Shown: in pieces, positions 1 through 6,298 of the stretch
How positions within the stretch are numbered: position 1 is the first letter of the stretch
How the letters are laid out: the number at the start of each line of letters is the position of its first letter
From: an uncultured Ruminococcus sp.
GTDB taxonomy: Bacteria > Bacillota > Clostridia > Oscillospirales > Acutalibacteraceae
Reading direction: 5' to 3'
Assembly (NCBI GenBank): GCA_937892835.1
Contig: CALBHM010000374.1
Coordinates: 1 to 9,927, forward strand
DNA: 9,927 nt
The notes under the pieces: model-generated
Databases searched by the model: none
What the model saw: the letters and a program-made list of their open reading frames with translations, nothing else
Told to the model about the DNA's origin: nothing
Translations under genes and position numbers: made by a program

Positions 1-4
1 ATAT

Positions 5-850
5 ATGAAAATTCTTGTAACAGGCTATAACGGTCAGCTCGGCTTTGACGTTATTAAAGAGCTGAACTCACGCTCGATTGAGTGCAAGGGCGTTGACCGT
101 GATGATTTTGACATAACGAACCGTGAAGAAACGGTCGGATATATTTGCGGCTATGCTCCCGATGCCGTTATCCATTGTGCCGCATACACGGCGGTGGACA
201 GGGCGGAGGACGACGAAGAAAACTGCCGCAGGGTCAATGTTGACGGCACAGAGAATATTGCAATCGCCTGCGAAAGGCTCGGTGCAAAAATGCTCTATGT
301 CAGCACGGATTATGTTTACGGCGGAGCAGGGGATACCCCGTTTGAGCCGACCGACCCGACCGACCCGAAGAATGTCTACGGCAGAACGAAGCTTGACGGC
401 GAAAAGGCCGTTATGAAGCATTTGAAGAAATTCTTCGTTGTCAGAACCTCGTGGGTTTTCGGCATAAACGGTAATAATTTTGTTAAAACGATGCTCAGGC
501 TGGGCAGCGAAAAGGACGAGCTGAACGTTGTCTGCGACCAGATCGGTTCGCCGACCTATACGCCCGACCTTGCGAGACTTATCTGTGACCTCGTAGTGAC
601 GGATAAGTATGGAATATATCACGGAACGAATGAAAATTACTGCTCATGGGCAGATTTTGCGTCGGAGATAATGAGACTCGGCGGAAGAAAAGCGAGGGTA
701 AATCCCGTTCCGTCAACCGAATATCCGGTTAAAGCCGAAAGGCCGCATAACTCAAGACTGAGCAAAAAATGTCTTGACGACGCCGGTATCAAAAGACTGC
801 CGACGTGGCAGGACGCATTAAAGAGATTTTTAAAAGAATTGGGTGAATGA
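5..850 (+). CDS. rmlD: dTDP-4-dehydrorhamnose reductase (RmlD/RfbD family)
   Basis: This is a cytoplasmic short-chain dehydrogenase that in its family reduces dTDP-4-dehydrorhamnose to dTDP-L-rhamnose, the last step of rhamnose donor synthesis for cell-surface glycans. The 281 residues match the usual length. Visible motifs are the N-terminal nucleotide-binding loop GYNGQLG (residues 7-13), HCAAYTAVD (58-66), STDYVY (100-105), the catalytic pair YGRTK (Tyr125, Lys129), RTSWVFG (147-153), DQIGSPTYT (178-186) and the C-terminal RPHNSRLS (246-253), all typical of RmlD rather than of other epimerases. The ATG lies 4 bases from the window edge, so its ribosome binding site cannot be seen and rmlA, rmlB and rmlC may lie upstream. 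A 9-base tandem duplication near 350 gives PTDPTDP before the YxxxK motif. The 3' end overlaps the next gene by 8 bases. The family is secure; the exact sugar is inferred. Confidence 0.92.
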   Translation: MKILVTGYNGQLGFDVIKELNSRSIECKGVDRDDFDITNREETVGYICGYAPDAVIHCAAYTAVDRAEDDEENCRRVNVDGTENIAIACERLGAKMLYVSTDYVYGGAGDTPFEPTDPTDPKNVYGRTKLDGEKAVMKHLKKFFVVRTSWVFGINGNNFVKTMLRLGSEKDELNVVCDQIGSPTYTPDLARLICDLVVTDKYGIYHGTNENYCSWADFASEIMRLGGRKARVNPVPSTEYPVKAERPHNSRLSKKCLDDAGIKRLPTWQDALKRFLKELGE

Positions 851-1799
851 TTTGAAATTAACTCTTGTTGTTCCTTGTTTTAATGAGGAAGAAAGTGTAA
901 TTGAGTTCTACTCCGAGGTTACGCGGGTTTTCAGGGACAAGGTTGATGACTATGAGCTGGTCTTTGTTAACGACGGAAGCCGTGACAAAACCCCTCAGAT
1001 ATTAAGAGCGATCTATGAAAAGGCGAATAACGTTAAGGTTGTCAATTTTTCACGCAATTTCGGCAAGGAGGCGGCAATCTATGCCGGCTTGAAGCAGTCG
1101 AGTGGCGACTATACCTGCGTTATAGACGCCGATTTGCAGCAGCGTCCCGAGGTTGTGCTTGAAATGAAAAAGATTCTCGACGAGAATTCGGACATTGACT
1201 GCGTTGCTGCCTATCAGGGAGAACGCAAGGAGGATAAATTCGTTGCTTTCCTCAAGGATAAGTTCTACGGCATAATGAACAAGCTTTCCGAGGTGGAGCT
1301 TTACCCGGGAGCGAGCGATTTCAGACTTATGCGCCGTCAGATGCTTGATTCCGTCCTTGAAATGTCGGAATACAGCCGCTTTTCAAAGGGAATTTTTTCC
1401 TTTGTGGGATACAATACAAAATATATTCCGTATGAGGTTCAGGAGAGAGCTGCAGGAACGTCCAAATGGCCGTTCATGAAGCTGTTCAGATATGCGATCG
1501 AGGGCATCGTCGGCTATTCGACGCTGCCGCTTAAGGCTGCTTCGTATGCAGGCGTGGGACTTATGGGAATCTCGATTCTTTATCTCATAATCGCTCTGAT
1601 TGTCGGAGCTGTAGTCGGCGAGATCACAAGCACGGTTGCGATTATAACGATTTTGCTTTTCCTCGGCGGACTGAATTCACTTTTCCTCGGCATAATCGGT
1701 GAATACCTTGCAAGAACCTATCTTCAGGTCAAGGAACGCCCGATATATATAGCAAAAGAAATACTCAGCTATGAAGATAAAAACAAAGGAGCAGAATAA
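843..1799 (+). CDS. GtrB-like membrane-anchored family 2 glycosyltransferase
   Basis: This is a GT-A fold transferase of the polyprenyl-phosphate glycosyltransferase type (DPM1/GtrB/ArnC-like), which moves a sugar from a nucleotide donor to a lipid carrier at the inner face of the membrane. It has 318 residues, usual for the group. Motifs are VVPCFNEEES (9-18), FVNDGSRDKT (41-50), SRNFGKEAA (70-78), the metal-binding DADLQQRPE (95-103; the family more often has DADLQDPPE) and SDFRLMRR (158-165). Two hydrophobic helices follow at about 229-256 and 264-288, then the C-terminal RPIYIAKE. The GTG start at 843 lies inside the end of rmlD and has no strong ribosome binding site, so translation is probably coupled; TTG at 852 is an alternative giving a protein 3 residues shorter. 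The stop overlaps the next start by 1 base (TAATG). The acceptor and sugar cannot be read from the sequence. Confidence 0.9.
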   Translation: MNDLKLTLVVPCFNEEESVIEFYSEVTRVFRDKVDDYELVFVNDGSRDKTPQILRAIYEKANNVKVVNFSRNFGKEAAIYAGLKQSSGDYTCVIDADLQQRPEVVLEMKKILDENSDIDCVAAYQGERKEDKFVAFLKDKFYGIMNKLSEVELYPGASDFRLMRRQMLDSVLEMSEYSRFSKGIFSFVGYNTKYIPYEVQERAAGTSKWPFMKLFRYAIEGIVGYSTLPLKAASYAGVGLMGISILYLIIALIVGAVVGEITSTVAIITILLFLGGLNSLFLGIIGEYLARTYLQVKERPIYIAKEILSYEDKNKGAE

Positions 1800-2695
1800 T
1801 GAAGCATTACGAATCACTTATTATCGGCCATATCACAATGGATCATGACACAGACTACCTCGGAAATGAGACTCTTGCAATCGGCGGAGCGGTAATATAT
1901 TCCTCGGCATCGGCATATGCCCTCGGCCATAAGGTTGCCGCTTTGACAAAGATCAACCCGGCCGACAGCGAGAGACTTACATATTTCACAATCCCGAAAG
2001 AGGATATCTATTGCATTATGTCCGAGTCCTCATGCACGATGGACAATCAGTATTTCACCGCCGACAAGGAACGCAGAAAGTGCATGTGCATAAGCGTCGG
2101 TACTCCGTTCACTATTGACGATATCCCGGAGGACGTTGAGGCAGACATTTATCACTTTGCAGGCCTTCTTTACGGCGATTTCACGAATGAGATGATTATT
2201 GAAGCCTCCAAGAGGGGCAAGGTTGCCGTTGATGTTCAGGCACTCCTTCGTCATGTTAACCTTGAGGATCATACAATGTTCTTTGAGGATTGGAAGGAGA
2301 AGAAGGAGGTTCTTCCGTATATTGAGTATCTCAAGACCGACGCCGCCGAGGCTGAAATTCTGACCGGTCTTACCGACAGATACGAGGCCGCAAAGCTTCT
2401 TCATTCATGGGGTGCAAAAGAGGTTGTTATTACTCACAACACAGAGGTTATCGCATACGACGGCAAGGAATTCTGCTCATGCCCGATTCGTGCAAGAAAT
2501 CTCAGCGGACGTACAGGCCGTGGCGACACAACATTTGCAGCTTATATGACCGAAAGACTTCATCATTCGATGAAGGACGCTCTCCTTTATGCGACAGCGA
2601 CGGTTTCCAACAAGATGGAGATTCCCGGCCCGTACAAGGGAACGAGAGCCGACGTTGATAAATATATCGAAGAGTTCTATTCAGATATAAAATAA
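1799..2695 (+). CDS. PfkB/ribokinase-family carbohydrate (or nucleoside) kinase
   Basis: This is a cytoplasmic ATP-dependent kinase of the PfkB family, which phosphorylates a hydroxyl on a sugar, nucleoside or related small molecule. The 298 residues are normal for the family. It has the N-terminal LIIGHITMDHD strand and loop (7-17), a substrate-lid GG at 29-30 followed by AVIYSSASAYALG, a PNEEE-like segment KTDAAEAEILTG (179-190), and the catalytic anion-hole motif SGRTGRGDTTFAAYM (236-250) with Asp243 as the expected base. The usual G-A-G-D is G-R-G-D here, and the usual Asn of NxxE is Asp181, so this is a divergent member and substrate prediction is unsafe. AAAGGAG at 1785-1791 is a good ribosome binding site 7 bases before the ATG. 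The 1-base overlap with the glycosyltransferase ties it to sugar metabolism. A role in making a phosphorylated sugar precursor is inference. Confidence 0.85.
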   Translation: MKHYESLIIGHITMDHDTDYLGNETLAIGGAVIYSSASAYALGHKVAALTKINPADSERLTYFTIPKEDIYCIMSESSCTMDNQYFTADKERRKCMCISVGTPFTIDDIPEDVEADIYHFAGLLYGDFTNEMIIEASKRGKVAVDVQALLRHVNLEDHTMFFEDWKEKKEVLPYIEYLKTDAAEAEILTGLTDRYEAAKLLHSWGAKEVVITHNTEVIAYDGKEFCSCPIRARNLSGRTGRGDTTFAAYMTERLHHSMKDALLYATATVSNKMEIPGPYKGTRADVDKYIEEFYSDIK

Positions 2696-2713
2696 GCTTG
2701 CAGAGGAAAGCGG

Positions 2714-2725
2714 ATGAACCGGTAA
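2714..2725 (+). other. 3-codon mini-ORF (Met-Asn-Arg-stop) before the acyltransferase gene
   Basis: ATG AAC CGG TAA sits 7 bases after an AGAGG sequence (2702-2706), which is the only good ribosome binding site in the gap. The stop is 4 bases before the acyltransferase ATG, which itself has no clear site. It could be a reinitiation or leader element, or chance. No product function is implied. Confidence 0.3.
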
Positions 2726-2729
2726 TAAA

Positions 2730-3755
2730 ATGAAAAGCAACAATTTAATAGAGAAAAAAGAAAGAATTTGGTATTGGGATTCAATCAAATTTCTGATGAT
2801 GCTCGCAGTTGTCATCGGTCATTTTGCCGAAAGCATGATTCCTTTAGGTGCATCGGATATCGCTTCGTTAAAGCTTTTTATTTATGCGTTCCATATGCCC
2901 ATGTTCATTTTCATATTCGGAATTTTTTATAGCGAAAAAAATTATAAAAGAAAAGCTTTATTCTTCCTTGTTGCCGGATATTTCTTTAAGATTTTTTCGT
3001 ATTGCTCAAGCCTGATAATAAACGGAAGAGGCAGATTCGGTATATTTTATGATGCCGGTATCACATGGTTTTTGTTTGTGATGATGTGGTATACCTTGCT
3101 CGGAGCTGCGTTAAAGAAATATGACAAACGTATTGTTCTTGCTGTTTCGTTTGTAATTTCGCTGTTCACAGGATATTTTAGAGAGATTGACGACTTTTTA
3201 TGCTTATCAAGGATGTTCGTTTTCTTTCCGTATTTTTGGCTTGGAACGATGATAAACAGGAATGAATTTCTTGAAAAAGTCAAGAAGTACAGACGATATT
3301 TGTGGCTCCCAGCAGTCTGCGTCCTTTTGGGCTGGCTTGCATTGTGCTATTTTAAATATGATGATTTGGAAATACTGTCTCATTTGTTCTCGGGAAGAAA
3401 TCCTTTTTCGGAAGAGACAAACGGCATGGGCTGTTTATACCGATTGCTTACAAGTGCAATAACTCTTTTAATAGGAGCGGCAATTCTTGCCGTTGTTCCC
3501 ATAAAGAAAATTCCCGCAATTTCATATCTCGGAAGAAATACTCTGAATGTGTATTTTTGGCATTATACGTTTTTGTACATAATTTTTCGTGTTTTGAATG
3601 TTAAAAAAATTGTCGGGGAACAAGAGGGCGTATTGCTTATGATTGCAATCGCAGTTGTGCTGACGTTTATATTATCGTTGGATATTTTCAACTTCCCTTT
3701 GAAAAATATCAGCAAATTTATAATGAGCTATAAAAAGAAAAGCGAGCGAGTGTAA
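2730..3755 (+). CDS. Acyltransferase family 3 membrane protein (sugar O-acetylase-like)
   Basis: This is a multi-pass integral membrane protein of the acyltransferase 3 family (OafA/YrhL and fucose 4-O-acetylase relatives), which transfers acetyl or other acyl groups to sugars of surface polysaccharides. It has 341 residues with about ten hydrophobic segments (for example near 19-33, 47-68, 77-95, 110-127, 134-149, 162-175, 192-208, 238-256, 266-288 and 301-320). The N-terminal YWDSIKFLMMLAVVIGHF (15-32) holds the family's conserved His31, followed by FHMPMFIFIFGIFYS, FPYFWLG (166-172) and LGRNTLNVYFWHYTFLY with His278. An in-frame TGA at 2715-2717 leaves ATG 2730 as the first usable start, yet it has only a weak ribosome binding site. 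The gene is visibly more AT-rich than its neighbours (16 of 60 bases are G/C in 2941-3000, against 30 of 60 in 4801-4860), which suggests separate acquisition. The substrate is unknown. Confidence 0.87.
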   Translation: MKSNNLIEKKERIWYWDSIKFLMMLAVVIGHFAESMIPLGASDIASLKLFIYAFHMPMFIFIFGIFYSEKNYKRKALFFLVAGYFFKIFSYCSSLIINGRGRFGIFYDAGITWFLFVMMWYTLLGAALKKYDKRIVLAVSFVISLFTGYFREIDDFLCLSRMFVFFPYFWLGTMINRNEFLEKVKKYRRYLWLPAVCVLLGWLALCYFKYDDLEILSHLFSGRNPFSEETNGMGCLYRLLTSAITLLIGAAILAVVPIKKIPAISYLGRNTLNVYFWHYTFLYIIFRVLNVKKIVGEQEGVLLMIAIAVVLTFILSLDIFNFPLKNISKFIMSYKKKSERV

Positions 3756-3826
3756 CCCGACAGCATGACTAATGCAAAATAGCTTATTCGTACATATTCA
3801 TTTTTCGCAAAAATTGAATTAGTTTC

Positions 3827-3849
3827 GCAGGGACGGCCACCGGTCGTCC
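3827..3849 (+). repeat. Palindromic repeat, copy A (GCAGGG-type prefix)
   Basis: A GCAGGG prefix, close to the GTAGGG of the other copies, runs into an 8-pair stem with an ACC loop. The layout is the same as in copies B-E but the stem bases differ. It doubles as the terminator at 3831-3860. Confidence 0.6.
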
Positions 3850-3860
3850 TTTTTTATTTT
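3831..3860 (+). terminator. Rho-independent terminator after the surface-sugar operon
   Basis: GGACGGCC (3831-3838) pairs with GGTCGTCC (3842-3849) as an 8-pair stem, with one G-T wobble and a 3-base loop. It is followed by six T (3850-3855), then ATTTT. It lies 75 bases after the acyltransferase stop. The hairpin is itself a member of the palindromic repeat family in this gap. Confidence 0.8.
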
Positions 3861-3874
3861 CTGCTGATTTTATA

Positions 3875-3897
3875 GGACGTGCAATGCACGTCCCTAC
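3875..3897 (-). repeat. Palindromic repeat, copy B
   Basis: GGACGTGC (3875-3882) pairs perfectly with GCACGTCC (3886-3893) around a 3-base loop. The trailing CTAC is the reverse complement of the GTAG prefix, so this copy lies in - orientation. The first four stem bases are shared with copy A but the inner bases differ. Confidence 0.7.
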
Positions 3898-3926
3898 TGA
3901 TTCTATCTAAGCTTTCATCTGACCTT

Positions 3927-3952
3927 GGGTCGATGTGGTCATCGACCCCTAC
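3927..3952 (-). repeat. Palindromic repeat, copy C
   Basis: GGGTCGATG (3927-3935) pairs perfectly with CATCGACCC (3940-3948) around TGGT, then CCTAC follows. Read on the - strand, its 26 bases are identical to copy E at 6231-6256, between acn and icd. Confidence 0.75.
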
Positions 3953-4003
3953 GGAATGCTCTATAATCGTACCTATGCGTAACATTACTTTTCTGCACTT
4001 ATC

Positions 4004-4029
4004 GTAGGGTGCGATGCCCACATCGCACC
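4004..4029 (+). repeat. Palindromic repeat, copy D
   Basis: A GTAG prefix precedes GGTGCGATG (4008-4016), which pairs perfectly with CATCGCACC (4021-4029) around a CCCA loop. Length and layout equal copies C and E. The stem differs at several positions but stays fully paired. Confidence 0.7.
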
Positions 4030-4072
4030 TTGGAAGTCTGATGAAATTACCTTCGAGGCAGACACCTTTCTT

Positions 4073-4113
4073 GCCTCCCATGCAGGGGAGGTGGCTGCGG
4101 CGGATTGCACAGC
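4073..4113 (+). repeat. Second hairpin repeat (CCTCCC/GGGAGG type)
   Basis: CCTCCC (4074-4079) pairs with GGGAGG (4086-4091). GTGGC follows, then a weaker GCTG (4094-4097)/CAGC (4110-4113) pair. I remember similar two-hairpin intergenic repeats with a GAGGTGGC centre from Clostridia genomes, but the link is from memory. There is no T-run, so it is not a terminator. Confidence 0.4.
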
Positions 4114-4206
4114 TCGAATGAGATGGAAGAATTCAGCACCTTTTATTCATTGAAATCAGACCGTTAATTTCCCAAAAACTTTTGTCGGAAATTATCGTCA
4201 AAACAT

Positions 4207-4235
4207 TGACAAATAAGGCATTATATAATAAAATA
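4207..4235 (+). promoter_or_regulatory. Sigma-A-type promoter for the acn-icd-rex operon
   Basis: A perfect -35 TTGACA (4207-4212) is followed by a 17-base spacer and TAAAAT (4230-4235), which matches the -10 consensus at 5 of 6 bases, in AT-rich DNA. Transcription would start near 4242, about 35 bases before the acn ATG. No other promoter of this quality is visible in the gap. Confidence 0.7.
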
Positions 4236-4240
4236 AAGAT

Positions 4241-4259
4241 TGTTAAAAATTTGAACAAG
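4241..4259 (+). promoter_or_regulatory. Possible Rex operator (imperfect inverted repeat)
   Basis: TTGTTAAAAATTTGAACAA has TTGTT and AACAA arms with 8 of 9 arm positions symmetric around A4250. The Clostridia Rex consensus, TTGTTAANNNNTTAACAA, has the same arms but is 18 bases long; this one is 19, with an extra base in the middle. It overlaps the predicted transcription start of the operon that encodes rex, where binding would block transcription. The spacing error keeps confidence modest. Confidence 0.4.
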
Positions 4260-4276
4260 TCGGAGGTTTTAACGCT

Positions 4277-6211
4277 ATGGGATATACAATAGCTCAGAAA
4301 ATTATCAAAAACCACCTGCTTTCCGGCGACATGACGGTTGGCAGTGAAATCGGTCTCAGAATCGACCAGACTTTGACTCAGGACGCCACGGGTACAATGG
4401 CATACCTTGAGTTTGAGGCAATGGGAATCGACCGTGTTAAGACGGAGCTTTCCGTCGCATATATCGACCACAACACATTACAGACAGGCTTTGAAAATGC
4501 CGATGACCACCGCTTCATTCAGTCGGTCGCAAAGAAGAGAGGACTTCGCTTCTCACGTCCCGGCAACGGCATTTGTCACCAGGTTCATCTTGAGCGCTTC
4601 GGCATTCCCGGAAAAACTCTTATCGGCTCCGACAGCCACACCCCCACAGGCGGCGGAATAGGCATGCTTGCCATGGGTGCAGGCGGACTTGACGTTGCTG
4701 TTGCAATGGGCGGCGGCGCATATTACATCACAATGCCGAAAATGGTTCGTGTCAACCTCACCGGCAAGCTTCAGCCGTGGGTTGCCGCAAAGGATATTAT
4801 TCTTAAGGTTCTTCAGATCATGTCCGTCAAGGGCGGCGTAGGCAAGATCGTTGAATACGGCGGAGAGGGCGTTAAGACGCTTTCCGTTCCCGAGAGAGCA
4901 ACAATCACAAACATGGGCGCAGAGCTTGGCGCAACAACATCAATCTTCCCGTCCGACGACATCACAAGAGCTTTCCTTAAGGCTCAGGGTCGTGAAAAGG
5001 ATTGGGTTGAGCTTAGTGCAGACGACGACGCCGTTTATGATGAGGTTATTGATATCGACCTCAACGAGCTTGTTCCGCTTGCCGCTATGCCGCATATGCC
5101 GGACAACGTAAAGAGCTGTCAGGAGATTGGCAAGATTCATATCGACCAGGTATGTATCGGCTCATGCACAAACTCATCTCTTATGGATATGCTTAAGGTT
5201 GCCGCTATTCTCAAGGGCAAGACTGTTTGTCCGTCGGTCAGCCTTTCAATCGCTCCCGGCTCAAAGCAGGTGCTTAATATGCTTGCTCTCGACGGCGCAC
5301 TTTCGGATATGATTGACGCCGGCGCAAGAATTCTTGAATCGGCTTGCGGTCCGTGCATTGGTATGGGTCAGTCGCCGAATTCAAAGGGCGTATCGCTTCG
5401 TACCTTCAACCGTAACTTTGAGGGTCGTTCGGGTACGGCCGACGCAGGTATTTACCTTGTCAGCCCCGAGGTTGCAGCCGCTTCCGCTCTCACAGGTGTT
5501 CTTACAGATCCACGTGAGCTTGGTGAAATGCCGGAGATCGAGATGCCGGATGAGTTCATCATCAACGACAACATGATAGCAATGCCGGCAAGCGTTGAGG
5601 ACGCAGATTCCGTTGAGGTTATGTACGGCCCGAATATCAAGCCGTTCCCCAAGACCGAAGCTATGCCGGAGGACATCACGGCTAAGGCTGTTCTCAAGGT
5701 CGGCGACAACATCACAACAGACCATATCATGCCGGCAGGCGCAAAGATTTTGCCCTACCGTTCAAATATTCCGTACCTTTCAAACTTCTGCTTCAAGCAG
5801 TGCGACGAGAAGTTCGCCGAGCATTGTAAGGAAGCGGGCAAGGGTATCATCATCGGCGGTGCAAACTACGGCCAGGGCTCATCCCGTGAGCATGCGGCTC
5901 TTGTTCCTCTCTATCTCGGAATCAAGGCGGTTATCACCAAGTCGTTTGCCCGTATCCATTGCGCAAACCTTGTCAACGCAGGTATCATTCCGTTCACCTT
6001 TGCGAACGAGGCCGATTACGACAAAATCAGCGTAAACGACGAGCTTTGCCTTGAGGGAATCCGTGAGAGCATTGCAAACGGCACCGACGTAACTCTCAAG
6101 AACCTCACAACAGGCGAGAGCTACAAGCTTGACTATCAGCTTTCCGAGCGTCAGAGAGATATTCTCCTTGCCGGCGGCTTGCTTGACTATACAAGAGAAT
6201 CGCAGAAGTGA
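4277..6211 (+). CDS. acn: Aconitate hydratase, short (Aquifex-type) form
   Basis: This is a cytoplasmic [4Fe-4S] hydro-lyase that converts citrate to isocitrate through cis-aconitate. It has 644 residues, much shorter than AcnA (about 890) and in the range of the short putative aconitase subfamily, but it carries both the catalytic part and a fused swivel domain. Cluster ligands are Cys297 in CIGSCTNSS (293-301) and Cys357/Cys360 in ACGPCIGMG. Other motifs are HQVHLERFG (101-109), IGSDSHTPTGGGIGMLAMGAGG (116-137), GDNITTDHIMPAG in the swivel domain and the substrate loop GQGSSREHA (532-540). GGAGG at 4262-4266 precedes the ATG by 10 bases. The fused swivel domain argues against LeuC, which needs a separate LeuD. 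It leads the operon with icd and rex, giving the oxidative route to 2-oxoglutarate. No citrate synthase is in the window. The labile cluster makes it sensitive to oxygen. Confidence 0.94.
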   Translation: MGYTIAQKIIKNHLLSGDMTVGSEIGLRIDQTLTQDATGTMAYLEFEAMGIDRVKTELSVAYIDHNTLQTGFENADDHRFIQSVAKKRGLRFSRPGNGICHQVHLERFGIPGKTLIGSDSHTPTGGGIGMLAMGAGGLDVAVAMGGGAYYITMPKMVRVNLTGKLQPWVAAKDIILKVLQIMSVKGGVGKIVEYGGEGVKTLSVPERATITNMGAELGATTSIFPSDDITRAFLKAQGREKDWVELSADDDAVYDEVIDIDLNELVPLAAMPHMPDNVKSCQEIGKIHIDQVCIGSCTNSSLMDMLKVAAILKGKTVCPSVSLSIAPGSKQVLNMLALDGALSDMIDAGARILESACGPCIGMGQSPNSKGVSLRTFNRNFEGRSGTADAGIYLVSPEVAAASALTGVLTDPRELGEMPEIEMPDEFIINDNMIAMPASVEDADSVEVMYGPNIKPFPKTEAMPEDITAKAVLKVGDNITTDHIMPAGAKILPYRSNIPYLSNFCFKQCDEKFAEHCKEAGKGIIIGGANYGQGSSREHAALVPLYLGIKAVITKSFARIHCANLVNAGIIPFTFANEADYDKISVNDELCLEGIRESIANGTDVTLKNLTTGESYKLDYQLSERQRDILLAGGLLDYTRESQK

Positions 6212-6230
6212 TTTGAAGAAAAATCACACT

Positions 6231-6256
6231 GTAGGGGTCGATGACCACATCGACCC
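6231..6256 (+). repeat. Palindromic repeat, copy E, between acn and icd
   Basis: A GTAG prefix precedes GGGTCGATG (6235-6243), pairing perfectly with CATCGACCC (6248-6256) around ACCA. It is an exact inverted copy of the repeat at 3927-3952. It lies 20 bases after the acn stop and 42 before icd. There is no T-run, so it probably does not terminate, but it could stabilise the 3' end of acn message or set the acn:icd ratio. Confidence 0.75.
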
Positions 6257-6298
6257 AATAAGAGAAAAAAGCAAAATACACAATAAAGGAGCAAAACA

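Larger units (their letters stand above)
3756..4276. other. Gene-free intergenic region with repeats, terminator and promoter
   Basis: No credible coding frame crosses these 521 bases. The stretch 3756-3826 shows nothing specific. Then come a terminator formed by a palindromic repeat (3827-3860), three further repeats of the same design (3875-3897, 3927-3952, 4004-4029), another hairpin repeat (4073-4113), an AT-rich promoter (4207-4235), a Rex-like inverted repeat (4241-4259) and the GGAGG ribosome binding site of acn (4262-4266). The region separates the surface-sugar operon from the acn operon. Confidence 0.8.

Noticed and set aside
68..622. A 184-codon open frame on the - strand opposite rmlD
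   Set aside because: It lies wholly inside a gene with all RmlD motifs, shows no recognisable motif and has no promoter or ribosome binding site; it reflects codon composition of the true gene.
3827..4029. CRISPR array from the repeated palindromes
   Set aside because: The elements differ in stem sequence, lie in both orientations, have unequal spacing and no cas gene is nearby.
3875..4029. Riboswitch or structured leader upstream of acn
   Set aside because: The hairpins lie upstream of the predicted promoter at 4207-4235, so they would not be part of the acn message, and no known riboswitch core was recognised.
3854..4081. A 75-codon - strand frame in the large intergenic gap
   Set aside because: It is made mostly of three palindromic repeats joined together and has no motif or ribosome binding site.
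4277..6211. LeuC-type isopropylmalate dehydratase large subunit
   Set aside because: The protein carries its own C-terminal swivel domain with the GQGSSREHA loop and is followed by an isocitrate dehydrogenase-type gene, which fits aconitase.
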